Shown here: piece after piece, positions 8,760-18,268 of the stretch | Layout of the letters: each line of letters starts with the position of its first letter | Numbering within the stretch: position 1 is the first letter of the stretch | Translations under genes and position numbers: made by a program | The notes under the pieces: model-generated | What the model was told of the DNA's origin: nothing | What the model saw: the letters and a program-made list of their open reading frames with translations, nothing else | Databases searched by the model: none | Source of the DNA: Phyllobacterium sp. 628 | GTDB taxonomy: Bacteria; Pseudomonadota; Alphaproteobacteria; Rhizobiales; Rhizobiaceae | DNA length: 64,000 nt | Direction of reading: 5' to 3' | NCBI RefSeq assembly: GCF_014189505.1 | Contig: NZ_CP050301.1 | Location: forward strand, 193,501 to 257,500

Positions 8760-10574
8760 CTACTCGGCGGCACCGCGGAATGCATCGGCACCCGCTTCAA
8801 ACTGCAGCTTGGCGAGGTTGGCATAGATCCCGTTCTTCTTGACGAGGCTCTGATGTGTGCCTTCCTCGACAATGCGGCCGTCGTCCATGACGAGAATGCG
8901 ATCCGCCTTGAGCACGGTCGCCAGACGGTGTGCGATCACCAGTGTGGTGCGTCCCTGCATCAGGTGCTCAAGACCCTTCTGCACCAGAATTTCACTTTCG
9001 GCATCGAGCGCCGAAGTTGCCTCGTCCAAGAGCAGAATCGGCGCATCGCGCAGGATCGCCCGGGCGATAGCGATACGCTGGCGCTGACCGCCTGAAAGCA
9101 TCACACCGCGCTCACCCACCTGGGTTTCATAACCATGGTCCAGCGCCGTGATAAAGTCATGCGCCAGGGCTGCCTTGGCTGCCGCTTCGATCTCCGCATT
9201 GCTGGCGCCCGGCCGGCCGAAACCAATATTTTCGCGGGCGGTCGCGGCAAAGATCGTTGTATCCTGCGGCACAATGGCGATGCGCGAGCGCAGGGCAAAA
9301 GGATCCGCGTCGCGCAGATCAACACCGTCCACACGAATGCTGCCCGAGACAGGATCGTAATAGCGCAGCAGCAGCGAGAACACCGTGCTCTTGCCCGCTC
9401 CGGACGGACCGACAATGGCGACCGTCTCGCCCGGCTTGACGTCGAAATCGAGACCACGCAGCGCAGGCGCGTCAGGGCGTGACGGATAGTTGAAACGTAC
9501 GTCGTTAAACGTGACTGAGCCAATTGCGGGCTCCGGCAGGGCCACCGGCTTTGCAGGCGCAGCAATAGCGGGTTTTTCCGCCATGATTTCCATCAAACGC
9601 TCGGCAGCGCCCGATGCCTGTGACAGCTCACCCCAGACTTCCGAAAGCGCACCGAGCGCCCCGGCAGCAAACACCGCATAAAGCAGGAACTGGCCAAGCG
9701 TACCCGGCGAAATCGTACCCGCCAGCACATCGCGCGAGCCGAACCAGAGCACGGCGACCACGCTGGAAAAGATCATGAAAATGGCAAAGGCCGTCAGCAC
9801 GGCGCGCGCCTTCACCGAGGAACGGGCAGCAGTGAAAGCATTCTCTACGGAAGCACCGAAGCGGCCTGTCGCCAGCTTCTCGTTGGTGAAGGCCTGCAAG
9901 GTCCGTACGGAAATGATGGATTCGCTGGCATAAGCGGTCGCAGTCGCCAATGTGTCCTGGGCATTGCGCGAGCGGCGGCGCACCGAGCGCCCGAAGGCAA
10001 CCAGCGGTATGATGATGAGCGGAATGGCGGCAATCACCAGACCGGAGAGCTTGGCGCTGGTAATAATCATCATCACGATGGCGCCAAAGGCAAGGATCAG
10101 ATTGCGCAGGGCGATGGATGCTGTTGCGCCAACAGCCGACTTGATCTGTGTTGTATCCGCCGTCAGCCGCGAGACAATCTCGCCCGACTGGGTGCTGTCA
10201 AAGAAAGCCGGTGACAATTTCGTGAGATGGGCAAAAACATCGCGGCGCAGGTCGGAAACGATGCGCTCGCCCAGCGTGATGACAAAATAATACCGCCCGC
10301 CCGAGGCAACAGCCAGTGCAGCGGCCAGCACAACCAGCATGCCGAAATAATTGTCGATGAAGACGCCATTCGAGCCGGTAAAGCCATGATCAATCATCCG
10401 GCGAACGGCGAGCGGCAGCACCAATGTTGTCACAGCAGCAATGCACAGCGAGATCAATGCACCGATCACCATACCCTTGTAACGGGCCATATAGGGGAAG
10501 ATGCGCTGCAGCGGTTTCAACGAGCGCCGTTTCTTTTCCGCTTCTGCAAAAGCCGTGTCGGCCATTCTTTTCAA
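8760..10574 (-). CDS. ABC exporter, fused membrane and ATPase domains (MsbA/LmrA-like)
   Basis: The 604-residue half-transporter has six TM helices in residues about 30-320 and an ATPase domain with GPSGAGKST (Walker A, about 394-402), LSGGQRQR (signature) and [12 protein letters not shown] (Walker B). It is of the lipid/drug exporter type (ABCB). The partner is probably itself as a homodimer. Substrate is not inferable. An alternative start is the Met four codons in (10565); the C-terminus ends FRGAAE. Confidence 0.9.
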   Translation of the reverse strand: MKRMADTAFAEAEKKRRSLKPLQRIFPYMARYKGMVIGALISLCIAAVTTLVLPLAVRRMIDHGFTGSNGVFIDNYFGMLVVLAAALAVASGGRYYFVITLGERIVSDLRRDVFAHLTKLSPAFFDSTQSGEIVSRLTADTTQIKSAVGATASIALRNLILAFGAIVMMIITSAKLSGLVIAAIPLIIIPLVAFGRSVRRRSRNAQDTLATATAYASESIISVRTLQAFTNEKLATGRFGASVENAFTAARSSVKARAVLTAFAIFMIFSSVVAVLWFGSRDVLAGTISPGTLGQFLLYAVFAAGALGALSEVWGELSQASGAAERLMEIMAEKPAIAAPAKPVALPEPAIGSVTFNDVRFNYPSRPDAPALRGLDFDVKPGETVAIVGPSGAGKSTVFSLLLRYYDPVSGSIRVDGVDLRDADPFALRSRIAIVPQDTTIFAATARENIGFGRPGASNAEIEAAAKAALAHDFITALDHGYETQVGERGVMLSGGQRQRIAIARAILRDAPILLLDEATSALDAESEILVQKGLEHLMQGRTTLVIAHRLATVLKADRILVMDDGRIVEEGTHQSLVKKNGIYANLAKLQFEAGADAFRGAAE

Positions 10575-10614
10575 GTCTTCCTATATCGCATTGCGACTTT
10601 GCGGCCAGATGGCC

Positions 10615-10643
10615 TTGTTATTGCTTTAAGGCTGATGTATAGG
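10615..10643 (+). promoter_or_regulatory. Candidate sigma-70-type promoter for rpmE
   Basis: TTGTTA (10615-10620), a 17-base spacer and TATAGG (10638-10643) lie in the 198-base gap before rpmE, leaving a leader of about 120 bases. This is sequence similarity only. Confidence 0.35.
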
Positions 10644-10772
10644 CTCGCCAACAGTTTTGGAAGCCCATGTCCGTGTGACGTTTGGCTTCATCTCTACCAA
10701 TCGGCTCCGAACCGGCTTTCCACATCGCATGTGGCTCCAGTTTTGTGCCCCTTAAGTTCAGGATTAAGACAG

Positions 10773-10994
10773 ATGAGAGCCAATATTCATCCAGACTACC
10801 ACAACATCAAGGTTGTGATGACAGACGGCACCGAATACACGACCCGTTCCACATGGGGCAAGGAAGGCGATACGATGAACCTCGATATCGATCCGTCCAC
10901 ACATCCAGCTTGGACCGGTGGTTCGCAGCAGCTCACAGACCGTGGCGGCCGCGTTTCGAAGTTCAAGAGCCGCTTCGCCAATCTGGGTATTTAA
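10773..10994 (+). CDS. rpmE: 50S ribosomal protein L31 (zinc-free type)
   Basis: The 73-residue protein starts [19 protein letters not shown] and ends SRFANLGI, matching alphaproteobacterial L31. The family Cys residues that bind zinc are absent (no Cys at all), so this is the C-minus form. L31 bridges the large subunit central protuberance and the small-subunit head. It is monocistronic, with a promoter-like site at 10615 and a strong terminator at 11017. Confidence 0.96.
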   Translation: MRANIHPDYHNIKVVMTDGTEYTTRSTWGKEGDTMNLDIDPSTHPAWTGGSQQLTDRGGRVSKFKSRFANLGI

Positions 10995-11016
10995 TCCCTT
11001 CGGCATACCGGATTTT

Positions 11017-11048
11017 AAAAACGGCTCCGTTCATTCGGGGCCGTTTTT
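11017..11048 (+). terminator. rpmE intrinsic terminator
   Basis: AAAAACGGCTCCG (11017-11029) pairs with CGGGGCCGTTTTT (11036-11048), a 13-bp stem with one G-T pair, 6-base loop and a T5 tail. Confidence 0.9.
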
Positions 11049-11069
11049 CTTTGCCTGCAATCCTGATGA

Positions 11070-11810
11070 TCAATTGCGTTCTGCGACGACAATCAACTCT
11101 TGGCTCGTTGTCTGCACCGGGCCCTGGTGCCAATCGCCATACCATATGGTTTTACTGAACCCAGCAGCATACAAACGCTGCTCTATCTCGGTTTGCAACA
11201 GAAACCTTAGCGTGCTGCCATTGACGATGGTTTTGCCGGTTCGATGGAATGTATGATCGGTCGCGAACGACACCAGATCAGCATCCACCGATATCAGCCG
11301 GTGCTGCACGGTAACCTCGCCCACCCCTTCAACAGAGATTGTCTTTCCAGTTCGTTCCGGCGTCCAGTCCTCCCACGCCTTGGCAAGCGGATTGCGGCTT
11401 TCGAAGATCAGCCGCCCGCCCTTGCCAAGATGCTCAAAGGCCGTCTTGAAGACAGCACGCACGTCGTCATCGGTTAAAAACACCTGAAACACATGGCCGG
11501 TCATGATGACGAGGTCAAAGCTCTGCTCCAACTTCAGTAAACGTGCATCGCCCTCGATCCACGTAACACCTCCGCCGCCTTTCCTGTGCCGCGCTATGTC
11601 GAGCATTTCGCCCGCAGGCTCAACGCCGGTGACGTTATGCCCTCGCGCTGACAGCATGCACGCCAGCAAGCCGGTGCCGCAGCCAAGGTCGAGTATGCGC
11701 TTTGCTGGTCCCGCAATGTGAAGATAGAATTCCGTGTCATCGCGCGCCGGATTGAGCGCATCATAAAGCGCGGTCAGATCACGGTTTGTGTAAATGTCGT
11801 CCTGCATCAT
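11070..11810 (-). CDS. Class I SAM-dependent methyltransferase
   Basis: The start is set at ATG 11810 because GAGG lies 8 bases upstream; the longer frame would need a GTG at 11870. The 246-residue protein carries the SAM-binding motif I LDLGCGTGLLACML (about residues 40-53) and a VTGVEPAGEML motif II acidic-loop region, then EGDARLLKL and FDLVIMTGHVFQVF. Acceptor substrate is unknown. The gene is divergent from the acetyltransferase gene at 11922 (112 bases between starts). Confidence 0.85.
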   Translation of the reverse strand: MMQDDIYTNRDLTALYDALNPARDDTEFYLHIAGPAKRILDLGCGTGLLACMLSARGHNVTGVEPAGEMLDIARHRKGGGGVTWIEGDARLLKLEQSFDLVIMTGHVFQVFLTDDDVRAVFKTAFEHLGKGGRLIFESRNPLAKAWEDWTPERTGKTISVEGVGEVTVQHRLISVDADLVSFATDHTFHRTGKTIVNGSTLRFLLQTEIEQRLYAAGFSKTIWYGDWHQGPVQTTSQELIVVAERN

Positions 11811-11921
11811 GCCGTCTGCCTCGCCTTTGCTTTGTAAACTCAACTCTACTCCCGTCTCACGTGCTTGCACCCGCCCACGAATTCATATTCCTTGCTTCCA
11901 TCATTTGACACGGAGGAAACC

Positions 11922-12392
11922 ATGCAGGACGGAGCTGTGAAACTGGTGCGAGCAACAACGGACGATGCAGCCGCTGTGCGTGCGCTCGTCCGCTCAGCTT
12001 ATGCCAAGTGGATTCCTGTGATTGGCCGCGAACCCAAGCCTATGGTTGCGGATTATGACCATGCGGTTGAACATCATCGTGTCGATCTTCTCTATGCCGG
12101 AGACGAACTCGCCGCCCTTATCGAGACTATCGCAGAAAGCGACCATCTCCTGATCGAGAACATTGCTGTCGCACCCCCGTTTCAAGGCCGTGGCTATGGC
12201 AAACGCTTGATGGCCCATGCGGAACAACTAGCTGCTTCCCTCGGATTTGACGCGTTGCGTCTCTTCACCAACAAACAGTTCGCTGAAAATGTCGCGCTGT
12301 ATCTCAAACTCGGCTACCGGATCGACCGGGAAGAACCCTTCATGGGCGGCTTTTCGTTGTATATGAGCAAGCCTGTCGCCAAAGCTGCCTGA
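11922..12392 (+). CDS. GNAT-family N-acetyltransferase
   Basis: ATG 11922 is chosen over the upstream TTG 11865 because GGAGG (11912-11916) stands 5 bases before it. The 156-residue protein has the acetyl-CoA pyrophosphate loop IAVAPPFQGRGYGKRLM (about residues 82-98) and the C-terminal ALYLKLGYRIDREEPF, both standard for GNAT proteins. Substrate is unknown. It converges on the MliC-like gene. Confidence 0.85.
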   Translation: MQDGAVKLVRATTDDAAAVRALVRSAYAKWIPVIGREPKPMVADYDHAVEHHRVDLLYAGDELAALIETIAESDHLLIENIAVAPPFQGRGYGKRLMAHAEQLAASLGFDALRLFTNKQFAENVALYLKLGYRIDREEPFMGGFSLYMSKPVAKAA

Positions 12393-12395
12393 TAT

Positions 12396-12773
12396 CTATT
12401 CTTCAGCGTCACTCGCCTTGCAATCGGACAGCAGCGTCTTTTCCGCCGAGCCCGGTGCCGCGTCGAGATAAGAAAGAATCGCCGCATCGCCCTTGGTGTG
12501 CCAGCGATAGCTATCCGCCTTGTCGATGGCGATATAGAGCGCTCCAGACCCGCTCTGTGAGGTCCGCATCGGCACCAGCTTGTTTTCGACATTGATCACG
12601 GCGAAGGATGAACCATCCTTGGTGTTGATATAGGTGGCGTCAACAATGACGCCGCGTTCGCACTGATAGGTGGATTGCTCGATTCGGTCCTCGGCGGCCT
12701 GTTCCGCCGCCATCACCGGCCATGGGTGAACCGCACTCAAAGTGAAAGCTGCAACCACCAACAGTTTCTTCAT
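12396..12773 (-). CDS. MliC-like lysozyme-inhibitor family protein, secreted
   Basis: ATG 12773 follows GAGGAACGATC; the upstream in-frame Met at 12800 lacks a ribosome site. The 125-residue protein has a signal peptide (MKKLLVVAAFTLSAV, cleavage near VMAA) and then a MliC-type beta-sandwich core (STYQCERGVIVDATY ... ALYIAIDKADSYRWHTKGD) with two Cys (in YQCERG and SDCKAS) placed to form a disulphide. Family members inhibit C-type lysozyme in the periplasm or outer membrane. No lipobox is present, so it is probably soluble. Confidence 0.7.
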   Translation of the reverse strand: MKKLLVVAAFTLSAVHPWPVMAAEQAAEDRIEQSTYQCERGVIVDATYINTKDGSSFAVINVENKLVPMRTSQSGSGALYIAIDKADSYRWHTKGDAAILSYLDAAPGSAEKTLLSDCKASDAEE

Positions 12774-12920
12774 GATCGTTCCTCTTGCTGTCGCTGCCAC
12801 AAGTCATAACGCAGAAGACACAGCGAAAAGAGGGGCCGCCGCAAAAATTGGTCGCGTGACGCAACCAAGCCACAGTGTGTCAGGTTGTATGAATGAGGAG
12901 CAAGTAAATCAGGCAGCCGT

Positions 12921-12949
12921 TTGACAAGTCACGACGACGTCCATAGCTT
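12921..12949 (+). promoter_or_regulatory. Candidate promoter for the amino-acid permease gene
   Basis: TTGACA (12921-12926), 17-base spacer, TAGCTT (12944-12949), 39 bases before the ATG. The -35 is perfect, the -10 poor. A direct repeat of CCATAGCTT (12941 and 12952) covers the -10 and could be a regulator site. Confidence 0.4.
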
Positions 12950-12988
12950 TTCCATAGCTTATCTGCGTGCAAGGGAGAGGGAAACCCA

Positions 12989-14413
12989 ATGACCGACGTG
13001 ACCACAGGTAGCAACAGCGCTGTTACAGCGCCAATCGAGCCAAGTCTTCACAGGGTGATGGGCCCTTGGCTTCTTCTTCTCTTCATCGTTGGCGATATTC
13101 TTGGCACCGGTATTTATGCGCTTACCGGTCAGGTGGCAAAGCAGGTCGGCGGTGTTGTCTGGCTGCCTTTTCTGGTTGCCTTCATCGTCGCGGTTGTCAC
13201 TGCCATGAGTTATCTCGAACTGGTAACCAAATATCCAAAGGCTGCGGGGGCGGCCCTTTACACCCACAAGGCTTTTGGCATCCATTTCATCACATTCATC
13301 GTGGCCTTTACGGTGATGTGCTCGGGTATTACCTCGGCATCAACGGCATCGCGCGCCTTTGCCGCCAATCTGTCCGGAGCCTTTCAGCTCAACCTTGAAA
13401 CCGGCATCGGCATCACCCTTGTCGCCCTCGCCTTCATGGCGATTGTCGCTATCGTCAATTTTCGCGGCGTGGGCGAAAGCGTCAAGGCCAATGTGGTGCT
13501 GACTGTGGTTGAACTGACCGGTCTGTTGATCATTATCTTCATCGGCCTTTGGGCCATCGTCGGCGGACAGGGCGACGTATCGCGCATCACCCAATTCGCG
13601 ACGTCACCGGATTCCAGCATCTTCTGGTCGATCATGGCAGCAACGACACTGGCCTTTTTCGCCATGGTCGGCTTCGAAGATTCGGTTAATATGGCGGAGG
13701 AATGCAAAGACCCTTCGAAGATCTTTCCAAAGGTTTTGCTGATCGGTCTGTTTATAACGGGCGGGATTTATGTGCTCGTTTCAATTTCAGCGATCACATT
13801 GGTTTCACCGGAAGAGCTTGGTGTCGGTGAAACACCGCTGCTGAAAGTCGTGCAGGCCGGTGCGCCAAATTTCCCCTTATGGATTTTCGGCTTCATCACC
13901 ATGTTTGCTGTCGCCAACAGCGCTCTGATCAACATGCTGATGGCCAGCCGCCTCGTCTATGGCATGAGCCGTGAGCGCGTGCTGCCGCCGCTGCTTGGCA
14001 AGGTGCATGCGGGCCGCCGCACACCCTATATTGCCATTGGCTTCACCACATTGCTGGCTTTTGCCCTCATCACCTTTGTCGGAGAGGTTCCGGCCCTCGG
14101 CGGCACAACGGCTCTGTTGCTGTTGTTCGTCTTCACTGTCGTCAACATTGCTGTGCTGATTCTGCGGCGTGAAAAGGTCGCGCACGAGCATTTCCGTACG
14201 CCGACATTTTTGCCCGTACTTGGCGCAATTTCCTGCGCCTTCTTTGCCGGTCCATGGACGGGCCGTGATCCAGTGCAATACAAGATCGCCGGTGTTCTTA
14301 TAGGCGTGGGGGTCTTGCTCTGGATTGTCACCGTTCTGGTCAATCGCGCTACGGGTGTTGCACCGGCTGAACCGGATATGGAAGCGCTGGGCGGTGATGG
14401 ACCGGTGAACTAG
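12989..14413 (+). CDS. APC-superfamily amino-acid permease
   Basis: The 474-residue protein has about 12 hydrophobic helices with the APC signature GDILGTGIYALTGQV in helix 1 (about residues 32-46) and an FFAMVGFEDSVNMAEECKDP stretch at the helix 6/7 region typical of amino acid-polyamine-organocation carriers. It should import amino acids or amines by proton symport in the inner membrane; the ligand is not readable. The gene is alone, with a promoter-like site at 12921, and its 3' flank is a palindromic repeat element. Confidence 0.9.
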   Translation: MTDVTTGSNSAVTAPIEPSLHRVMGPWLLLLFIVGDILGTGIYALTGQVAKQVGGVVWLPFLVAFIVAVVTAMSYLELVTKYPKAAGAALYTHKAFGIHFITFIVAFTVMCSGITSASTASRAFAANLSGAFQLNLETGIGITLVALAFMAIVAIVNFRGVGESVKANVVLTVVELTGLLIIIFIGLWAIVGGQGDVSRITQFATSPDSSIFWSIMAATTLAFFAMVGFEDSVNMAEECKDPSKIFPKVLLIGLFITGGIYVLVSISAITLVSPEELGVGETPLLKVVQAGAPNFPLWIFGFITMFAVANSALINMLMASRLVYGMSRERVLPPLLGKVHAGRRTPYIAIGFTTLLAFALITFVGEVPALGGTTALLLLFVFTVVNIAVLILRREKVAHEHFRTPTFLPVLGAISCAFFAGPWTGRDPVQYKIAGVLIGVGVLLWIVTVLVNRATGVAPAEPDMEALGGDGPVN

Positions 14414-14434
14414 GCAAGCCTGCATTGCCATTGT

Positions 14435-14555
14435 ACGTGGTTCGACAAGCTCACCATGAGGGGGATGGAGGATTGCAATGATGATCGTCAGCGTTGCAAA
14501 CCTTGGCACCTTGTAACGCACCACTCTCCTTCATGGTGAGCTTGTCGAACCACGT
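14435..14555. repeat. Intergenic palindromic element, copy 1
   Basis: The arms ACGTGGTTCGACAAGCTCA.. (14435-14459) and 14531-14555 are perfect 25-bp inverted repeats enclosing about 70 bases that hold a second inverted pair (TTGCAA/GTTGCAAA). The same element occurs at 22823 and 57480. It lies between the permease and yebC. The outer arms would make a hairpin in RNA from either strand. Confidence 0.9.
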
Positions 14556-14583
14556 GCCATAACTCTTGCAGCCATCAACAAAC

Positions 14584-14617
14584 AAAAGCCCGCCAGTGCG
14601 AAACCAGCGGGCTTTTT
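14584..14617 (-). terminator. Bidirectional terminator after yebC
   Basis: AAAAGCCCGC (14584-14593) pairs with GCGGGCTTTT (14607-14616) around 13 bases, with A- and T-runs on both sides. It lies 16 bases beyond the yebC stop and would also stop reading from the permease side. Confidence 0.85.
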
Positions 14618-14632
14618 AAAAAACGGTTGGGC

Positions 14633-15382
14633 TTAAGCTGCGCTGAGCTTGGCCAGAACTTCGTCGCTGACTTCGAAGTTCGCATAGACGTTCTGCACGT
14701 CATCATCATCATCGAGGGTCGAAATCAGCCGCAGAACTGACTGCGCCCGCTCTTCATCAACCGGAGCCGTGGTCTGCGGCTTCCAGATCGCCTTGATGGA
14801 TTCGGCTTCGCCAAGAGCGCTTTCCAGCGCCTTGGATACATCGCCAATGTCCTCGAAAGCGCAAAGAATGATATGGCCGTCCTCATCGCTTTGAGCATCT
14901 TCGGCACCAGCCTCAATGGCTGCATCCATGATCTTGTCGGCGCCGCCGGCTTCCGGCTTGTAGGTGATTTCACCCACGCGGCTGAACATGAAACCGACCG
15001 AGCCGGTTTCGCCCAACGCACCACCGGATTTGGTGAAGGCTGCACGGACATTCGACGCTGTACGGTTGCGGTTGTCGGTCAAGGCTTCAACGATAACGGC
15101 AACGCCGCCCGGGCCATATCCTTCGTAGCGTACTTCTTCGTAATTATCGCTGTCACCGCCCGCGGCCTTCTTGATGGCGCGTTCGATATTGTCTTTTGGC
15201 ATGGACTGCGCGCGCGCATTCTGCACGGCAAGGCGCAAGCGCGGGTTCATCAGCGGGTCGGGCAGACCCTGCTTGGCGGCAACGGTGATTTCGCGCCCAA
15301 GCTTGGAGAAAATCTTCGACCGCACGGCGTCCTGACGCCCTTTGCGATGCATGATGTTTTTAAACTGTGAATGGCCTGCCAT
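14633..15382 (-). CDS. yebC: YebC/PmpR family regulator-translation factor
   Basis: The 249-residue protein starts [19 protein letters not shown] (ATG 15382, chosen over an upstream in-frame start at 15424 because this is the conserved N-terminus). The family signature [15 protein letters not shown] and [24 protein letters not shown] are present. YebC proteins were described as DNA-binding regulators and more recently as ribosome-associated factors that help polyproline translation. The C-terminal [10 protein letters not shown] motif is intact. It is a single gene ended by the hairpin at 14584. Confidence 0.95.
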   Translation of the reverse strand: MAGHSQFKNIMHRKGRQDAVRSKIFSKLGREITVAAKQGLPDPLMNPRLRLAVQNARAQSMPKDNIERAIKKAAGGDSDNYEEVRYEGYGPGGVAVIVEALTDNRNRTASNVRAAFTKSGGALGETGSVGFMFSRVGEITYKPEAGGADKIMDAAIEAGAEDAQSDEDGHIILCAFEDIGDVSKALESALGEAESIKAIWKPQTTAPVDEERAQSVLRLISTLDDDDDVQNVYANFEVSDEVLAKLSAA

Positions 15383-15544
15383 GGCACCCCTGCGTGCTTT
15401 GATCTGGTTCTGCCGTTTCCTCACGGAAGCCTGCGAACCAAGGCTGCAGGCTGTTCAGGCGGAAACATGCGTCTGGAATGGCGCCCTTATAGGTAAAAAG
15501 CGGCGTCTCGTCCAGCACCCGGATCATCATACATTTTGATCAAT

Positions 15545-15970
15545 TCAGGGAAATGCGAGCCGCGTATCGGCATAGCCGGCTTTCGATACGCTGGAGCAGA
15601 GATCAAACCATTCGCATCCACCACACGCTTTGCGGGTTGCGCCCTGCTTGAACGCGGCGCGGAAGCTTTCGACCATTTTCCGGTCGAGCACGAGAATATC
15701 GCCTGATGTGATGGTTTTGCCGAGCAGCAGCCCGACATCATGCGCAGCCTTGGCATCGCGCTCCACCACACTGTCCCAAAAACAGTGCGGGTCTTCCTCG
15801 CCCAGCAGGGGCTGGCAGATATCGTCCGGCCCCTCCTGGATAAGAATATCCTCACCGGCGGCAAGCCGTGCGATGATTTTATCGTAATTGCCGGTAAAGG
15901 CCGGACTATAGCCTTTACCGACATAGGTCAGCATGCACAGAAGATGGTGCGCACGCAGTTTGATGGTCAA
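15545..15970 (-). CDS. DUF1284 protein, Cys-rich, coupled to bioY
   Basis: The 141-residue protein matches DUF1284: it starts MTIKLRAHHLLCMLTYVGKG and carries Cys12, Cys52, Cys63 and a C-terminal Cys116-x2-Cys119-x5-Cys125 set (ACGGCEWFDLC). The Cys pattern suggests a metal or iron-sulphur site; that is inference. Its start overlaps the bioY stop by 4 bases (ATGA), so the two are translationally coupled, pointing to a role linked to biotin uptake or use. Function unknown. Confidence 0.85.
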   Translation of the reverse strand: MTIKLRAHHLLCMLTYVGKGYSPAFTGNYDKIIARLAAGEDILIQEGPDDICQPLLGEEDPHCFWDSVVERDAKAAHDVGLLLGKTITSGDILVLDRKMVESFRAAFKQGATRKACGGCEWFDLCSSVSKAGYADTRLAFP

Positions 15971-16557
15971 GGCTTGCGCACCATGATGCCCGAGCGGCGC
16001 AGCATTTCAATCACTGCTGCAGCAAGACCGGATTTCAGCACAGCGCCGATCAGGAATGGCAGAACACCGGCTGTCCATGCGGTTTCAAGACCAAACAGAT
16101 GCACCAGCCATGACGCACCGAGCACGAGGCAAAGCAGGTTGCCAAACAACATGACTGCGGCTGAAACAAATGGATTGCGAGTCAGTCCGCGCTCGGCAAG
16201 GAAACCAACAACGGCAGCCACAACTGGGAAGGCTGCGAGGTAACCGGCAGTCGGACCGACAAACTGGATAAAGCCACCTGCGCCACCAGACAATACCGGC
16301 ATACCGATCATCGCTTCGCCGAGCCAGGCGAGAACGGTAAGACCGCCAAGGCGCCAGCCATAGAGAGCGCCGATCATGGTGACGGCAAATGTCTGCATGG
16401 TCACAGGAACCGGAAACATCGGCACCGAAATCCACGAGCTGACGGCTAGGAACGCTGTGCCGATAACAACCGCAAATGCCTTCCAGGCAATGGAGCGGTC
16501 TGCCAGCTTCAGCGGGACGAAAGCGTTGGAGAGTGTCATCTGGGTCATCGAAGTCAT
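15967..16557 (-). CDS. bioY: Biotin transporter BioY (S component)
   Basis: The 196-residue, six-helix protein has the BioY features SVPMFPVPVTMQTFAV (loop and helix 2), GALYGWRLGGL and GGFIQFVGPTAGYLAAFPV. BioY binds biotin in the membrane and is powered by an ECF module or can work alone. No bioM/bioN partner genes lie on either side: neighbours are terC and the DUF1284 gene, so this is a solitary BioY or uses a distant ATPase. GAGGA is only 1-2 bases from the first Met (16557); the Met at 16548 has better spacing, so the N-terminus is uncertain. Confidence 0.9.
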   Translation of the reverse strand: MTSMTQMTLSNAFVPLKLADRSIAWKAFAVVIGTAFLAVSSWISVPMFPVPVTMQTFAVTMIGALYGWRLGGLTVLAWLGEAMIGMPVLSGGAGGFIQFVGPTAGYLAAFPVVAAVVGFLAERGLTRNPFVSAAVMLFGNLLCLVLGASWLVHLFGLETAWTAGVLPFLIGAVLKSGLAAAVIEMLRRSGIMVRKP

Positions 16558-16596
16558 ATCCTCAAGCGAGTGTGATAGGAGAGGGCGTGATCAGGA

Positions 16597-17340
16597 TCAG
16601 CGCTTTTTCTTGGTCTTGCGTGCCAGCATGTTAAGCGCTTCAACCAGCGCCGAGAAGCCCATAGCCGCATAAATGTAGCCTTTCGGCACATGGAAGCCGA
16701 AGCCGTCGGCAATCAGCGTCATACCGATCATCAGGAGGAAGCCCAGCGCCAGCATGACAATGGTCGGGTTGGCGGCAATGAACTTCGACAATGGTTCGGC
16801 GGCGAGCAGCATGACTGTTACGGCAGCAAGAACAGCAATCACCATAATGGCGATCTCGTCAGTCATGCCAACAGCGGTGATGATGGAATCGACCGAGAAT
16901 ACCAGATCGAGCACCAAAATCTGGAAGACGGCTGCACCCATGGTGAGTGTCACCGCCTTGCCGATTACATCTTCCTTGGCATCCTCGTGATCGACCGTGT
17001 GGTGGATTTCCTTGGTCGCCTTCCAAACAAGGAAGAGACCACCGGCGATCAGGATCAGATCGCGCCAGGAGAAACCGTGCCCGAAAGCTTCGAAAACCGG
17101 TGCGGTCAGCTTGACGATGATCGAGATCGTGAACAGCAGCAGCAGACGCAGGATGAGCGCAGCACCGATACCAATGCGGCGGGCGCGGGCCTGCTGCTCT
17201 TTCGGAAGCTTATTGGTCAGGATTGAAATGAAGATCAGATTATCGATGCCCAGCACGATCTCCATGACCACAAGCGTGACCAGAGCGATGAGACCGGATG
17301 GCTGATAGATGAAATCGAAATGCGAGATAAAGCTTTCCAT
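16597..17340 (-). CDS. TerC family integral membrane protein
   Basis: The 247-residue protein has about seven TM helices and the TerC motifs [20 protein letters not shown] in helix 1 and [16 protein letters not shown] in the middle, whose Asp residues are thought to handle metal ions. Family members are linked to tellurium resistance and, more recently, manganese export. The stop is 39 bases from the bioY start. Substrate is inferred from family only. Confidence 0.9.
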   Translation of the reverse strand: MESFISHFDFIYQPSGLIALVTLVVMEIVLGIDNLIFISILTNKLPKEQQARARRIGIGAALILRLLLLFTISIIVKLTAPVFEAFGHGFSWRDLILIAGGLFLVWKATKEIHHTVDHEDAKEDVIGKAVTLTMGAAVFQILVLDLVFSVDSIITAVGMTDEIAIMVIAVLAAVTVMLLAAEPLSKFIAANPTIVMLALGFLLMIGMTLIADGFGFHVPKGYIYAAMGFSALVEALNMLARKTKKKR

Positions 17341-17377
17341 GGGGTCGTTCCTGACGTGTTAGAGACCGGATGGTAAT

Positions 17378-18208
17378 TTATTTCCAGAATGCGGGTATGG
17401 TTTCCTCCAGCCGCGGACCGATCCGCAACGGTGAAATCTTTTCGGCGAGGCCGGTGCGGTCGGATATCTCGACACCAACGCCGCAGATTGTCGCCTTGCC
17501 GCTGGCAGCTTCAAACCGGCCTTTGGCCACTTTCGACAGAAAGCGGTTCAATGGCTCTTCCTTGTCCATGCCCAGCGATGAATCATAATCGCCGCACATG
17601 CCAGCATCCGACATATAGGCGGTGCCGCCATTGAGGATTTGCGCATCGGCCGTGGGAACATGGGTATGCGTGCCGACAACAAGGCTGGCGCGGCCATCGA
17701 CAAAATGGCCAAAACACTGTTTTTCACTGGTGGCTTCCGCATGGAAGTCAAAGACAACCGCATCGGCCTGTTCCCCGAGCGGGCATGCTGCCAGAATTTC
17801 CTCGCCGGTGGTGAAGGGGTCATGCAAGTCCGGATGCATGAAAACGCGGCCCATGATGTTGGAAACGAGGACGCGCGCGCCATTCTTGGCGATATAGACA
17901 CCGGAGCCTTTACCGGCCGTGCCAAGCGGAAAATTGGCCGGGCGCAAAAAGCGCTGTTCGCGCTCAGCAAAGATCAGTGCTTCGCGCTGGTCCCAGACGT
18001 GGTTGCCAGTGGTGACAACATCGGCACCGGCATTGATCGTATCGTGGAAAATCTCTTCCGTGATGCCAAAACCGCCCGCGGCGTTCTCACCGTTGACGAT
18101 GACAAAATCCAGCTTCAGATCGGATATCAATCCCGGCAATTGCTCATAGACCGCTGTCCGGCCCGAACGCCCCACCATGTCACCAAGAAAGAGTAATCTC
18201 ACACGCAT
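17378..18208 (-). CDS. YmdB-type metallophosphoesterase (TIGR00282)
   Basis: The 276-residue protein shows the di-metal centre motifs in order: FLGDMVGRSG (residues 7-16), NGENAAGGFG (about 40-49), GNHVWDQRE (about 67-75) and GTHTHVPTADAQI (about 175-187). In Bacillus YmdB hydrolyses 2',3'-cAMP and affects multicellular behaviour and RNA processing. It is 37 bases upstream of terC. It runs in the same direction as the cyclo-ligase gene behind it. Confidence 0.9.
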   Translation of the reverse strand: MRVRLLFLGDMVGRSGRTAVYEQLPGLISDLKLDFVIVNGENAAGGFGITEEIFHDTINAGADVVTTGNHVWDQREALIFAEREQRFLRPANFPLGTAGKGSGVYIAKNGARVLVSNIMGRVFMHPDLHDPFTTGEEILAACPLGEQADAVVFDFHAEATSEKQCFGHFVDGRASLVVGTHTHVPTADAQILNGGTAYMSDAGMCGDYDSSLGMDKEEPLNRFLSKVAKGRFEAASGKATICGVGVEISDRTGLAEKISPLRIGPRLEETIPAFWK

Positions 18209-18268
18209 ATCCTGAAAGTGAGCTCTGATCCCTGCCAGAGCCTGAAATGATCGATTGGCTTTATCCGT

